Shown: in pieces, positions 26,215 to 36,700 of the stretch
Layout: each line of letters starts with the position of its first letter
Numbering within the stretch: the first letter of the stretch is position 1
Assembly (NCBI GenBank): GCA_046341775.1
Contig: JBKDQQ010000123.1
Coordinates: 1 to 64,000, forward strand
DNA length: 64,000 nucleotides
From: SXXH01 sp041165735
Lineage (GTDB): Bacteria > Planctomycetota > UBA1135 > GCA-002686595
Direction of reading: 5' to 3'
Notes under the pieces: generated by a model
Seen by the model: only the letters and a program-made list of their open reading frames with translations
Told to the model about the DNA's origin: nothing
Databases searched by the model: none
Translations under genes and position numbers: made by a program

Positions 26215-28113
26215 TCACGAGCCCGATTCGAGCAAGGCTCGCGGCCGCGAGATCCAACCGCAGGATTCGTCCAGGCCTCCCGGTCGCTCCGTGCAGAGCC
26301 ACAGGCGACGATGCTCGGCCTCGTGCTCGCGCAGGCGGGCGGCGAGGTGCTTGCGCGCCTCGGCGGGCAGTCCCGCCAACGGCGTTCCGGGTGGCGCCTC
26401 GCAGCGCGCCGCGCCGAGCTCGCAGCACGTCGCGAGCAGGTCGCAGGCGTGGCGCCATTCGTCGGCGATGTGCGACGCGTCGGCTCTGCGGCTGCCGGAC
26501 AAGTCGATGCGGCCGCGCAGATCCAGGAGGTGTTCGCGCGTCGCGAGGAAGCCCGCCCGCGAGGGATCCTTGACGCGCGGGTGCGGCCATTCCTTGTCGG
26601 CGAACGCCAAGGTGAAGAAGAGCGGCGAGCCGTTCGTGCTCGTCGCACCGCACGACTCGTGGGCGCGCGCCAGTTCGAGCTGCAGCGCGCCCGAGCGCCC
26701 CGAGGCGTCGTCGTAGGCGCGTCGCGACAGGACGCGCGCCCACAGGCGCTCGTCGAGGTCGCGCGCGCTGTCGGGGTTCCAGGCGAGTCCGGCGGCCGCG
26801 ACGAAGCCGAACCACGAGGCGCTGCGCGGCTGCAGGTGGCCGCGGTCGCCCCAGTCGGTGGCCAACCAGCCGCGCGCGCCGGCGCGTTCGCCTTGGAGCG
26901 CCGCCTCCTTGAGGTTCGCGAGCGCATTCGTCGCGCGACCGGAGATGCTCTGCCACGAGGATGTGCCGGGGCAGACATGGAAGGGGATGCCCGTCTCCGC
27001 GAAGCGGCGCGCATGATCGGCGAAGGGGTGGCCGGCGTCGTAGCCCCACTCCATCAGCACGAGGTCGCGCGGCAGTTCCGCCACGAGCTCGGGGTGCTGC
27101 ACCACGATGTCGCCCCACAGCTGCAGCGACAGGCCGCGCGCGCTGGCGCGTTCGTGCAGGCGCAGCACGTGCTCGAGGTACACGCGTCCCACGCCGCGGC
27201 GTTCGACCTCCGCCTTGCTGCGTCCCATGCCGAGGTCGAAGGTCTCGTCGCCGCCGATGTTGAGCGTGCGGCTCTTGAAGTGCGGCACCAGCTGGTCCCA
27301 CAGGTCCTCGACGAGCTCCAACGCGCGGGGGTCGGATGGACACAGGGCGAAGGGCTCCTTGTGGATCGAGAAGGCGTGCTCGACGCCTTCCGGCACCTCG
27401 GCGAGCGGGCGGTAGCGCTCGTGCACCAGCCAGCGGTGCATGTGGCCGAAGCTCTGCTGGTTCGGCACCAGCTCGACGCCCAGCGCGCGCAATCGCGCAT
27501 CGAGGCGCAGGATCTCGTCCCCGTCGTAGGCCGAGCTCCCGCGCCACACCTGCTCGTGGCCCGCGTAGGCGAAGGCGTGCTCGAAGTACAGCTGCCAGCG
27601 GTTCGTCTTCATCCCCGCCATGCGCCGCGCGCAATCGAGGAGCGTCCCGTCGAGCGGGATGCGCGTGCGCGACACGTCGAGCATCGCGCCGCGCTCGGCG
27701 AACGCGGGCCAGTCCTCCACGGCCGCGCACGGCAGGCGCGGCGCGCCGTGCAGCTCGAGCGCGCCGTCGATCCACTGCAGCAAGGTCGCCAACGCGTGCC
27801 GCGCGCCCTCCACGTCGCGGCACTCGATGCGCGCGCCATCGCCGTCGACCACCAGCGCGTAGCCTTGCGGCGCCAGGTGCGCCGACTCGTCGAGCACGAG
27901 GCTCGCCTCGGGTTCCAGCGGTCCGCTGCGCGCGGCGGACAATCGCAGGTGCAGCCCGCGCGAGCGCAGCTCGTCGACGAATCCGAGCGCCACCTCGGCG
28001 AGGCGCTCGTCGCCGATCCACACGACGCCGCCCGCGCGCATGGTCCGCTCGCCCTCGAGCGGCACCACGCGCTTCGGCCAAGGCCACAACACCCCGTCGG
28101 CGATCGTCCACAT
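26215..28113 (-). CDS. Glycoside hydrolase family 20 (beta-N-acetylhexosaminidase-like)
   Basis: A 632-residue enzyme. A beta-rich GH20b-like N-terminal domain (to about residue 125) with the strand GYALVVDGDGARIECRD leads into a TIM barrel beginning RGAMLDVSRTRIP. The catalytic Asp-Glu pair is Asp289-Glu290 in LNIGGDETFDLG, which in this family stabilises the substrate's 2-acetamido group and protonates the glycosidic oxygen. No signal peptide is seen, so it may act in the cytoplasm on imported chitooligosaccharides or recycled peptidoglycan sugars. The ATG at 28113 is chosen; a TTG at 28149 would add twelve residues. It lies downstream of an NagX-like gene, in keeping with amino-sugar use. 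Confidence 0.85.
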   Translation of the reverse strand: MWTIADGVLWPWPKRVVPLEGERTMRAGGVVWIGDERLAEVALGFVDELRSRGLHLRLSAARSGPLEPEASLVLDESAHLAPQGYALVVDGDGARIECRDVEGARHALATLLQWIDGALELHGAPRLPCAAVEDWPAFAERGAMLDVSRTRIPLDGTLLDCARRMAGMKTNRWQLYFEHAFAYAGHEQVWRGSSAYDGDEILRLDARLRALGVELVPNQQSFGHMHRWLVHERYRPLAEVPEGVEHAFSIHKEPFALCPSDPRALELVEDLWDQLVPHFKSRTLNIGGDETFDLGMGRSKAEVERRGVGRVYLEHVLRLHERASARGLSLQLWGDIVVQHPELVAELPRDLVLMEWGYDAGHPFADHARRFAETGIPFHVCPGTSSWQSISGRATNALANLKEAALQGERAGARGWLATDWGDRGHLQPRSASWFGFVAAAGLAWNPDSARDLDERLWARVLSRRAYDDASGRSGALQLELARAHESCGATSTNGSPLFFTLAFADKEWPHPRVKDPSRAGFLATREHLLDLRGRIDLSGSRRADASHIADEWRHACDLLATCCELGAARCEAPPGTPLAGLPAEARKHLAARLREHEAEHRRLWLCTERPGGLDESCGWISRPRALLESGS

Positions 28114-28152
28114 GGCGCACAGGATGCTGTGCGCCGCCTCGCGCGACAACGG

Positions 28153-28884
28153 CTAGAACGAGAAGGTCGCGCCGATCGACACGCCGGCGTTGTCGGGCTC
28201 GTCGACCGCGTCGCGCAGATCGCCGTCGAGCACCGAGGAGTGCAGCACGAGCAGGTTCAAGCCCAGCGAATCGGACGCGGACCAGCCGAGGTTGGCGCTC
28301 GCCTGCCAGTCGCTGGCGGCGTCCTTCGAGACGCCGTAGTTGAAGCCCGCCATGCCGCTCGTCATCCAGCCGAGCGATCCCCCGAGAGTCAGCGCCCAGT
28401 CCGGCGCCAGGTCGAGCGTGTGTCCGGCCCCGAAGGTGGCGTACAGGCCGTCGGCCTCGATCATGTCCCAGTAGATCGTCAAGGCCGGGGTCAACGGCGC
28501 CTCGGCCGCTTGCAGGCTCGCGTACAGCTCGGTCGTCGGCGCCGCGCCGGAGTGCGGGAAGAGGTACTGGATCGCGCCCAGCGAGGCGTTGACGCCGCCG
28601 GTGGAGGCGGTCCAGTCGACGACGAGGTCGAGCTCGGTCGTCGAGCCGAAGGCGTCGAATTCGTCGCTGGCGTCGATGTTCGCCCACACGCTCGTCGTGA
28701 GGGTGCCCGCGCCGGCGTCGACGGCGACGTCGACCGAGGGCTGCAGCACGGCTCCGTCGTGCACGAGGACTCCGCGTCCGAGGTAGTTCCCGGAGGCGTT
28801 CAACGAGGCGGAAGTACGCGGCTCGAGCTGGGCGCAGGATGCGCAGGCGAGGATCGAGCAGAGGGACGCGGTGGTGGCGCGCAT
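28153..28884 (-). CDS. Small outer-membrane beta-barrel-like protein
   Basis: A 243-residue exported protein. The signal sequence contains a lipobox-like ILAC and a second cysteine a few residues later, so it may be a lipoprotein. The rest consists of alternating amphipathic strands (for example VDVAVDAGAGTLTTSVWANI and LTLGGSLGWMTSG) ending VSIGATFSF with a terminal Phe, as in outer-membrane barrels. It resembles the general TorF/porin-like group but I cannot name a family. The ATG at 28884 is chosen; upstream in-frame sequence has no signal-like character. Its stop lies 39 bp before the GH20 ATG, so the two may share a transcript, with the barrel perhaps admitting sugars. Confidence 0.6.
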   Translation of the reverse strand: MRATTASLCSILACASCAQLEPRTSASLNASGNYLGRGVLVHDGAVLQPSVDVAVDAGAGTLTTSVWANIDASDEFDAFGSTTELDLVVDWTASTGGVNASLGAIQYLFPHSGAAPTTELYASLQAAEAPLTPALTIYWDMIEADGLYATFGAGHTLDLAPDWALTLGGSLGWMTSGMAGFNYGVSKDAASDWQASANLGWSASDSLGLNLLVLHSSVLDGDLRDAVDEPDNAGVSIGATFSF

Positions 28885-29099
28885 GGGCACGGGCGGGGTG
28901 GTGTCCCGCGAGGGTGGTGGGCCTCGGCGCGTCGCGGGGTGGTTCCCGCGGAGGCACGCGTCCAAGGACCCACACCGGATCGGTGCCGCCCGCTCGCGTG
29001 CTTGAAGGAAGTCGGGAATTGGATGGGCGACGCGGCGGAAGGAACTTCCGACGCGCCCACGCCGCGGGCGCAGTCAAGAAAACCGGACGGCGCGGCGAC

Positions 29100-30203
29100 T
29101 CAGGCCGACCAGCGCCAGCCGCGACGGTCGAGCCAGACGAGCAGCGGGCACCATGCCAGCAGGTTGGCGGCCGCGAAAAGCAGGCTGCCGAGGCGCGGAT
29201 CCGCCATGTCGCCGAACAAGGCCTCGTGCAGCAGCACGCGCGCGCTGCCCCCCTCCGCTCCAGAGGGCTTCCACCATGCCAGGAACCGCGCGAGGAGGCC
29301 GGAGCCCACGTACAAGAGCAGCGCGTTGCGGCCCATGGCCGACAAGACGAGGTGCGGCGCCCGCCATGGGCGCCACGCGGAGGCCGCATCCAAGGCGGCC
29401 CAGATCCACGCGCACAGTCCGGCCGCCACCAGCACGTAGGAGCTGGTCCACAGCGGCTTGTTCACCGGCACCCAAGGCGACAGCGCCAGTCCCGTCGCGA
29501 GCAGCGCGGCTCCGAAGGCGCAGGTGCGCACGCGCGCGGCCGCCGATCCCCGGCTGCGCAAGGCTTCGCCGGTCGCTAGTCCGAGCAACCCCGTGGCGCA
29601 TGCGCCCATGGTCGACAGCAGCCCTTCGGGATCGAACTCCGCGCCGCGATAAAGGTGCGCCGTGGTGAAGATGAGCCGATCGAGGCGCGCGCCGAGGTTG
29701 GTGGCGGGATCCAAGCCACCCTCCGGCACGGCCAGCAGCAGGCTCCACGCCGCGAGCAGCAACAGAGCCCCCGCGAGATCGAGCCGCGCCGGCACCAGGC
29801 GGGCCCACGCGTGCAGGAACAGCGCCACCAGCGCGATGCGCTGCAGCACGCCCATGATGCGCAGGCTCGACGGATCGCAGGCGGGCAGGAAGTTCAGCGC
29901 CAAGCCGAGGCCGAACAGGATGCCCGCGCGCCGCGAGGCCCGGCCCCACGCTCCCGGCACGGGCTCGCCGGCCGCGCGCGCGGCGCGCACGCGCGCGAGG
30001 GACCAGGCGGCGGACGCGCCCGAGACCCACAGGAACAGCGGGAAGACGAGGTCCGCCAGCGTGAAGCCGTGCCACTCCGCGTGGCGCAGCTGCGCGTACA
30101 CGTGGCTCCAATCGCCCGCGTTGTTCACGAGGACCATCAGGCCCATCGCCAAGCCGCGCGCCGCGTCGAGGCCGCCATTGCGCTCGGCGCGCGGATTCAG
30201 CAT
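29100..30203 (-). CDS. NagX/HGSNAT-like multi-pass acyltransferase-family protein (DUF5009/DUF1624-type)
   Basis: A 367-residue protein with about ten transmembrane helices. The start GLDAARGLAMGLMVLVNNAGDW followed by HAEWHGFTLADLVFPLFLWV is diagnostic of the heparan-alpha-glucosaminide acetyltransferase-like family, whose conserved W-H-G-x-x-x-x-D-L-x-F-P loop includes the proposed catalytic His. In bacteria (NagX) it occurs with N-acetylglucosamine use genes, which fits the GH20 gene 3' of it. The start codon overlaps the addA stop (ATGCTGA), so it is translated from the addBA transcript. Confidence 0.85.
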   Translation of the reverse strand: MLNPRAERNGGLDAARGLAMGLMVLVNNAGDWSHVYAQLRHAEWHGFTLADLVFPLFLWVSGASAAWSLARVRAARAAGEPVPGAWGRASRRAGILFGLGLALNFLPACDPSSLRIMGVLQRIALVALFLHAWARLVPARLDLAGALLLLAAWSLLLAVPEGGLDPATNLGARLDRLIFTTAHLYRGAEFDPEGLLSTMGACATGLLGLATGEALRSRGSAAARVRTCAFGAALLATGLALSPWVPVNKPLWTSSYVLVAAGLCAWIWAALDAASAWRPWRAPHLVLSAMGRNALLLYVGSGLLARFLAWWKPSGAEGGSARVLLHEALFGDMADPRLGSLLFAAANLLAWCPLLVWLDRRGWRWSA

Positions 30204-33200
30204 GCGCGCACCTCGCCGTGCGCGAGGAACCACAGCTCGCGGCGCGGCTCGCGCGGCAGGTCCAGCGCGAGTTGGAGCGCGCGCGCGTAGGCCGCGAGCT
30301 GGCGGCCATGGTGCGCGACGAGGGCGTCGATGTCGCCGGCGCGACCGGTCTTCCAGTCCACGACGACGAGGCATCCGTCGTCGTCGCGCCACGCGAGGTC
30401 CACGACCCCGCGCAGCCCATGCAGCGGGGAGCGGTTTCCATCGGCCGGCGCGGGCGCCAGCACCGGCAATTCGCGCGCCACGACCTTGGGCCAGATGCCC
30501 GCCAGCCGCTCGGAGAGCTTCGAGGCGCGGAAGTCGCGCAGGATCGCGTGCGCGGCGTCGCGCGCCGCGTCGCGGACCGCGGAGGCCTCGGGTCGTCCGA
30601 TGGAGACGCGCTCGACGAGCTCTTCGAGTTCCGCGTCGCCGATGGCGAACAGCGCCGCGCGCGGATCGTCCCCGAGCGGCAGCTCCTCGAGCGCCAGATG
30701 CACCGCTTGTCCGGCGAGCGCGGCGACGCGCGCCGCGAGTTCGGAATCCGGCGCGTCGACCGGCGCGCGCCCGAACTCGTCGTCGCCGCCTTCGCCGTCG
30801 TCGCCGAGCCCCGCCCGGCCGGTTCCATCCACGCCTGCGGTGGAGGCCGCGTGGAAGGGTCTGCGCGCTTCGTGCTCGCGCGCCGCCGCTTGCGCGGCGA
30901 GGATCCGCTCGGCGTCCGCTCGGACCCGTTCGAGGGACGGCGCCACCACGGCCCCGCTCGGTCCGGCCCGCGGCGCAACGCCCGGATCGTGTCCGTATTC
31001 GATGCTCCACGCCTGCGTCTCGAGGCGCCCAGCCTCCATCCGTCCCGCGGCGGCCGACGCGTCGTGGCGCGCGCGCACCGGGACCGAGAGGTCGACGTCC
31101 GCGGGCAGGGTGCGCGCCATCAAGTCGCGGAAGTTCGCCGTTCCTTCGGACCTCCTGCGCGCCGGCAGCGGCGCCGACACCCACAAGTGGTCCTTGGCGC
31201 GCGTCAAGGCGACGTACCACAGGCGCACGCGTTCGGCTTCCTCGCGCCGCTCGCGGGCCGCGCGCACGCGATGCCAGAGGGGCGGGACCGCGCCGAACAG
31301 CATCGACAGGCCGAGGCTGGGCTCGCACGCGGTGGGTTCCTCGCGTTGGCTGGACTTCTTGGCCGTGTCCACGAGGAACACATGCTCGAAGTCGAGGCCC
31401 TTCGAGGAATGCACGGTCATCACGCGCACGGCCTCCACCGATTCGCCTGCGGGCGCGTCGCCCTCGCGCCGACCGCGCTCCACGCAGTCGCGCAGCAAGG
31501 CGAGCAAGGCCAGCGCATCGCCGCCCTGCGCGTGCAGGTGGGCGCGCAGGATCTCGAAGAAGCGCGCCAGGTTGGCGGCGCGCCATTCGCCGAGGTGGCG
31601 CGCCGCTTCGAGCGCTTCGCAGCCCGGCAATTCGCGCAGGGCGGAGAGGAAGCGCTCCACGTCGCCATCCGCCAGCAACTGGCGCAGTCGCCACAGCGCT
31701 TCGACCGCGTGCACGAGGGCCGCGTCCGACGCCAATGGGGCGGCCGAAGGGGTCGACCGGCACAGGCGCCGCAGCTCCTCGCCCGCCTCGCTGGAACAGC
31801 GCGCGTGGCGCGCGTAGAGCGCGTGCAACCCGGCTTGCGACAACTCCACCATGCGCCTGTCGGAGACGGCGCAAGCGGCGGTCTTGAGCGTCGCCGCGAA
31901 GGCCAGCGCGTCGGCCGGATCCACCACGCAGGTCAACCACGCCACCGCGTCGAGGACTTCGCGCCGCTGGTAGTAGCTGCGGTCCGAGGCGAACTCGAAG
32001 GGCACTCCCGCTTCGCGCAGCGCCTCGAGATGGACCCCGATGCTGCTGGTGTAGGCGCACAGCACGCCGATGCCGGCGGGCTTGGCGCCCGCCTCGATGC
32101 GACGGCGGATCTCGCGGGCCAGCGCGGGCGCTTCGAGCGCCCGCGCCGCGTCGCCCTTCGTCTCGTTGTCGGAGAGCGTGCCGGGCTTGGCGGGATCAAC
32201 CATCCACGGGACGAAGGCGACGGGCTTCGCGCCTTGCTCCTCGCGGTGGGGGACCAGGGCCTCGAAGCGGGGCTGCACGCCCGGTTCGGCGCTCATCACC
32301 GGAGCGACGGCGATGTTCACCGTCTCGAGGATGGAGCGCGTGCTGCGGAAGTTCAGCACGAGGTCGTGCACCTCCGCTCCGTGACGTTCGACGAGCTCCC
32401 GCTCGAAGCGCTCCAACGCCGCCAGGTCGGCGTTGCGCCAGCCGTAGATCGACTGCTTGGGATCGCCAACGAGGAACAAGCCCGGCCGGCGCGCGCCTCC
32501 GGGCGCGAGGCACAGTTGGCGCACGAGCTCGTACTGCAGGGGATCCGTGTCCTGCACCTCGTCGAGCAGCATCTGGCGGATGCGGGCGCGTTCCGTGTCG
32601 CGCACGCGCGCGTCGTTCGCCACGAGCGCGCAAGCCGCGCGCAGGAGCTCCGATTGCGACAGCGTCGAGCGCCGTCGCATCCCGTCCTCGACGCGCGCCA
32701 GGAGCCGCGCGAGCAGCGTGCGCGCGGCCTGGTGCAGCGCGCGATCCATGCGCGGCAGGTCGCGCAGCACCTCGCGGAGCTCGCCCAGCGCCGCGAGGAA
32801 GGGCCGCGCCTCCGCCCCCAGCTCGCCGGCGAACTGCTTGGGCAGTTCGTGCTTGGCCAGCGTGCCGAGCAGCCGTTCACCGCAGGCGCTGCGCGCGCCC
32901 TCCACGACTTGCGCGGGTTCGCCGCTCGCCGCGAGCGCCGCGGCCATGTCCGCGGCGGCCTGCAGGCCCTGCACCCACGCGGACGCGCGGCCCTTTTGCG
33001 CCTTGGCCTCGGCGTCGAAGGACAAGAGTCGCGCGACGCGCTCGCGCGCGAGGCTGATCCACTCGCGCTGGCGCTCCACGCTCCATGGATCCGCCTCGAG
33101 ATCGACGGCGCGCACGCCCTCCTCGTGCAGGCGCGCCGCGGCCGACGCCACATCCGCCGGCCACGTGCCCTGCGCGCCCAGCGTCGTCCATTCCCCGCCG

Positions 33201-33766
33201 CCGTGCGCGGACTGCTCGCGCAGGTCGGCGCGCACCGCCTCGTGCAGCGCCGCGCGCAGGCCCTGCCCCTCGCCGTCGACGACGAAGCGCGGATCGAGGC
33301 CCGCCGCGGCGTGGCGGCGCAGCAACAAGCCGCGGCACCACGCGTGGATCGTGGTGCACAGGGGCGCCTGCAGCGCGACGAGCAGTGCGCGCGCGCGCTC
33401 CGCCGCCTCCGGCGCGAGATCGCCCGGCTCCAGGCCCTGCACCGCGCGTCCTTCGGCGAGCTTCTTCAACTCGAGGCGCACCTTGCGGTCCATGTCCGCC
33501 GCCGCGGCCTCGGTGAAGGTCATCGCGACGAGGCCGGACAAGCAGGCCTGCGCGACCTGCGACGCGTCGCGCGCCGGCTGCTCCGCGCCGGCCGCTTCCC
33601 AGCCCGGGCCGGTGGTCCAGGCGAGGATGCGCGCCACCAGCGTGGTCGTCTTGCCCGTGCCCGCGCCGGCGCGCAGGTAGACGGGGTGTCCGAACTCGAG
33701 CACCGCCGCGCGGCGGCCCGCGCGGTCGCCGGCGAGAGCGCGCGCGATCTCGTGGTCGACGTTCAT
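30197..33766 (-). CDS. addA: AddA-type helicase-nuclease (UvrD superfamily with PD-(D/E)XK domain)
   Basis: A 1189-residue subunit of a double-strand-break repair complex. Helicase motifs appear in order: Walker A RAGAGTGKTTT (about 32-42), TFTEAAAADM (Ia), LLDEVQDTDPLQ (II), VGDPKQSIYGWRNAD (III), MTVHSSKGLDF (V) and YVALTRAKDHL (VI). The C-terminal nuclease has the catalytic set GVVDLAWRDDD and VVDWKTG (Asp1137, Lys1139). With AddB it resects DNA ends to load RecA. The ATG at 33766 overlaps the addB stop (ATGA); an ATG at 33778 is possible. Length and motif set match AddA rather than plain UvrD. Confidence 0.92.
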   Translation of the reverse strand: MNVDHEIARALAGDRAGRRAAVLEFGHPVYLRAGAGTGKTTTLVARILAWTTGPGWEAAGAEQPARDASQVAQACLSGLVAMTFTEAAAADMDRKVRLELKKLAEGRAVQGLEPGDLAPEAAERARALLVALQAPLCTTIHAWCRGLLLRRHAAAGLDPRFVVDGEGQGLRAALHEAVRADLREQSAHGGGEWTTLGAQGTWPADVASAAARLHEEGVRAVDLEADPWSVERQREWISLARERVARLLSFDAEAKAQKGRASAWVQGLQAAADMAAALAASGEPAQVVEGARSACGERLLGTLAKHELPKQFAGELGAEARPFLAALGELREVLRDLPRMDRALHQAARTLLARLLARVEDGMRRRSTLSQSELLRAACALVANDARVRDTERARIRQMLLDEVQDTDPLQYELVRQLCLAPGGARRPGLFLVGDPKQSIYGWRNADLAALERFERELVERHGAEVHDLVLNFRSTRSILETVNIAVAPVMSAEPGVQPRFEALVPHREEQGAKPVAFVPWMVDPAKPGTLSDNETKGDAARALEAPALAREIRRRIEAGAKPAGIGVLCAYTSSIGVHLEALREAGVPFEFASDRSYYQRREVLDAVAWLTCVVDPADALAFAATLKTAACAVSDRRMVELSQAGLHALYARHARCSSEAGEELRRLCRSTPSAAPLASDAALVHAVEALWRLRQLLADGDVERFLSALRELPGCEALEAARHLGEWRAANLARFFEILRAHLHAQGGDALALLALLRDCVERGRREGDAPAGESVEAVRVMTVHSSKGLDFEHVFLVDTAKKSSQREEPTACEPSLGLSMLFGAVPPLWHRVRAARERREEAERVRLWYVALTRAKDHLWVSAPLPARRRSEGTANFRDLMARTLPADVDLSVPVRARHDASAAAGRMEAGRLETQAWSIEYGHDPGVAPRAGPSGAVVAPSLERVRADAERILAAQAAAREHEARRPFHAASTAGVDGTGRAGLGDDGEGGDDEFGRAPVDAPDSELAARVAALAGQAVHLALEELPLGDDPRAALFAIGDAELEELVERVSIGRPEASAVRDAARDAAHAILRDFRASKLSERLAGIWPKVVARELPVLAPAPADGNRSPLHGLRGVVDLAWRDDDGCLVVVDWKTGRAGDIDALVAHHGRQLAAYARALQLALDLPREPRRELWFLAHGEVRAC

Positions 33767-36700
33767 GGCTGCGGCCATCCCGCGCGAGGAAGATCCCACA
33801 AGTCGAGCAGCGCGGGGTCGTCGCCGGCGACTCGGGCGTGCTCGATCATCGCGCGCACGCGGCGCGTGGCGGCGGAGTCGCCTTGGCGGCAGGCCAGCGC
33901 CACCTCGCAGCGCGCGCAGGCCTGGTTGCGCTTCGACAGCGTCCGGTCGAGGAGTCGCGGCAACCAATGTCCGGCGGCCAGCGCAGCGTCGATGGCGGCG
34001 AGCGCCGCCAGGAAGGCATCGCGCGCCTCGCCGGTCGACACGTCCACGAGGTAGCGGTTGTTGTCGTCGGGCTGGGTGGACTCGTCGCGCACGTGGTCGT
34101 AGCGCGCGGGCGCTCCGCTGGCGAGGGCGTACAGCGCCCCTTGCACGATCGCGCCCGAGCGCATGCGCTTCAGCAGGTTCTTGCGCACGACGTCGGGCTT
34201 GTCGGAGCCCGAGCCGTGCAAGGGCTTGCCGGTCTTGAGGTCGACCAGTTGCGGCGCGCCGCCGTCGCGCTCCAGCCGATCCGCGCGGAAGCGCAGCGCG
34301 CCGAGCCGCGGCAAGCCGCTGTCCCAGGCGCCTTCGACTTCCGCCGCGATCCAGCCATCGTCGGGAGCGGCGGCCGGCGGCGCGAAGGCGAGCGCGACGC
34401 GCAGCAGGTCGCCGACGCGGCGCTCGAGCAGCGGTTCCAGTCCCCGGCCCGCGAGGCTGTGCTCCTCCAGCGTGGCGCGCGAGGCGGTGCGCACGATCTC
34501 GCCGAGCCCCGTGCTGCGCGGCGCGGCGCCCTGCCGACCGAGCAGCTCCTCGAGCCGTCCGCCCACGCGCGGCGCGAGCAGCGCGGCCGCCGCGTGCAGC
34601 GCGATGCCGACGAGGCGCGCGTCGATCGTGGGCAGTTCCGCCTCCGGGTCCAGCGGCGCGCGCAGGCGCAGGCCGCGTTGCAGCAAGGTCTGCCACGGGC
34701 ACAGCACGTAGCGCTCGACCAGCGTGGCGTGCGGGGATTCGAGCGTCGTCGAGCAGTTCGCGCCCAGCAGCGGAGATGGCCCGCCGAGCCGTCCGGGCGG
34801 CGCCTCGCACTCCGCCAACCAGGCCGAACGGGCCCGGGCCGCGAGGCGCGCCTCCTCGAGGTCCTCCAACGGCAGGCCGTGGCGCGCGCGCGCAGCGCGC
34901 AATTGCAGCTCGTCCACCGCCTGCAGGTCCTCCGGACGCGAGAGGCGCAGGTCGAGCGCGACGCGCAGCGCCCATTCGCGCGGCGTGAGCCCCGAGGTCG
35001 CGTCCACGGGCCCGTCCTCGCGCCATTCCTCCACGGATCCCGCGCCCGCCCAGTCGTCGAACCACGCGGAGGCGCGCACTTCCTTGCCGCCTTCGTCCAG
35101 CTTGGCGTGCGAGACGACCACCATGTCGGCGGCCAGCGACAGCGAGCGGCGCAAGCCGTGCTCCTCCTCGCGTCCGTCAAGTTTCCTTGACAGTGCTGGC
35201 AGCACCGCCTGCAGCGCGCCGCGGGCCGCGTCCGCAAGCAGGGGATCCTCCTGCGGCAGCCGCGGCCAGCGTCCGTGCTCGCAGCCCGGCAGGTAGAGGC
35301 GGGCGTACGCGCAGGAGCGCATCTGCGACGCGGTCGCCAGCACGACCCCGCCGCCCTCGGGCGCGCGCGGCTCGGCGGCGCGTCGCAAGGCCTCGCAGGT
35401 CGCGCGCCGCAAGTCCTCCGTCTCGAGGGCTTCGCCCGGCAGGTGGGCCGCGAGGGCCTGCAGCTCCGCCTCGATCCTGCGCCGCGCGGCGTCGCGCGCG
35501 CCGGAGTCGAGCGAAGACAGCGTCGTCTCGGCGCGTCCTGCCAGGAAGGCGGTCCATCCGCGGAGCGTGGCGTCCGGCGCCTCGAGCGGCCGCCATGCGG
35601 CGAGCAGCGCGCGCGCCTCCTGCGACAATCGCTCGACCACGGCGCGCGGCAGGCGACGACCATCGTCGTGCACATCGTCCGGCGCTTCCTCCTCGGGTTC
35701 CGCCGCGGCGGACTCCTGCTCCTCGCCGTCGGCGGCTTGTTCCGTCCCGGGTTCCTCGCGGCCGGACCCGCCGTGGAGCCGGGTCGGCAAGCGCACGCCA
35801 TCCGCGGGCACGCGCGCGAGCAGGTCCTCGGCGGCCAATTCGCCCAGCGTGCGCAGTCCCAGCACGGCGAGCCCGAGCCGCGTCTGCGCGTCGTGCGCAC
35901 CCAAGGCGGCGCAGGCGGAGCGCAGCGCGGCTTCGGCGCCCGTCTCCCAGCATTCCGCGAGGGCGAACAGCGGCCGCGTGGCGGCGTCGCGCCGCGTGGC
36001 GCTGGAGCACACCGGAACGCCGCGGTCGCGCAAATGCTGCTCGATGCGCGCCGAGTGCTGGTCGTGCTGGCGCACGACGATGGCGATGGACTCGGGCTCC
36101 GTTCCCGCGTCGAGCAGCGCGCGGATCTCGGCGGCGATCCGGCGCGCTTCCTTGTCGCGCGTGCCGGCGCGCGCGAGGCGTGGCCGCGCGTGCGGCGCGT
36201 CGGACGCCAGTCCCACGCCCAGCGCCTCGCGCAAGGCGCGGCCGTGCCGCTCGCTGGAACCTGCGAGTCCCGACTGCGTCGCATCCCACAGCACCTCGCA
36301 TGGCAGGCGCGCGCGCAAGGCCTCGAGGAACGAAGCCAAGTGGCCGGTCGCGTCGGCGAAGCCGCACAGCACCACGCGGCCGACCTTCGCCTGCAACCGC
36401 GTCGTCGCCGCTCCGCCCGGGTCTTGGAGCAGGCGCGCGGCCAGGGCGTGGCGCGCGTGCACCCGGCCGATGCCCGCCGCGCGCAGGCCGGCTTCGACTT
36501 CGATGGCCAGCTCGAGCAGCTCGCGCTCGTCCTCCGAGCCGCTCGCCGCGAGGGCCTCGCGCGCGGCGTCGGCGCAATCCTCGTCCAGCCCCGCGTCGAG
36601 CAGGTCGCCCACGGTGGCTGCCACCTGCGCCCACGATCCGTCGCCGTGCACGATGCGGCGCTCGAGTCCGCCGCGCGCGCGCAGTCGGCGCCGCAGCACC

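Noticed and set aside
29071..29090. AGTCAAGAAAACCGGACG as a palindrome copy
   Set aside because: Only the left arm matches; the right half differs at several positions.
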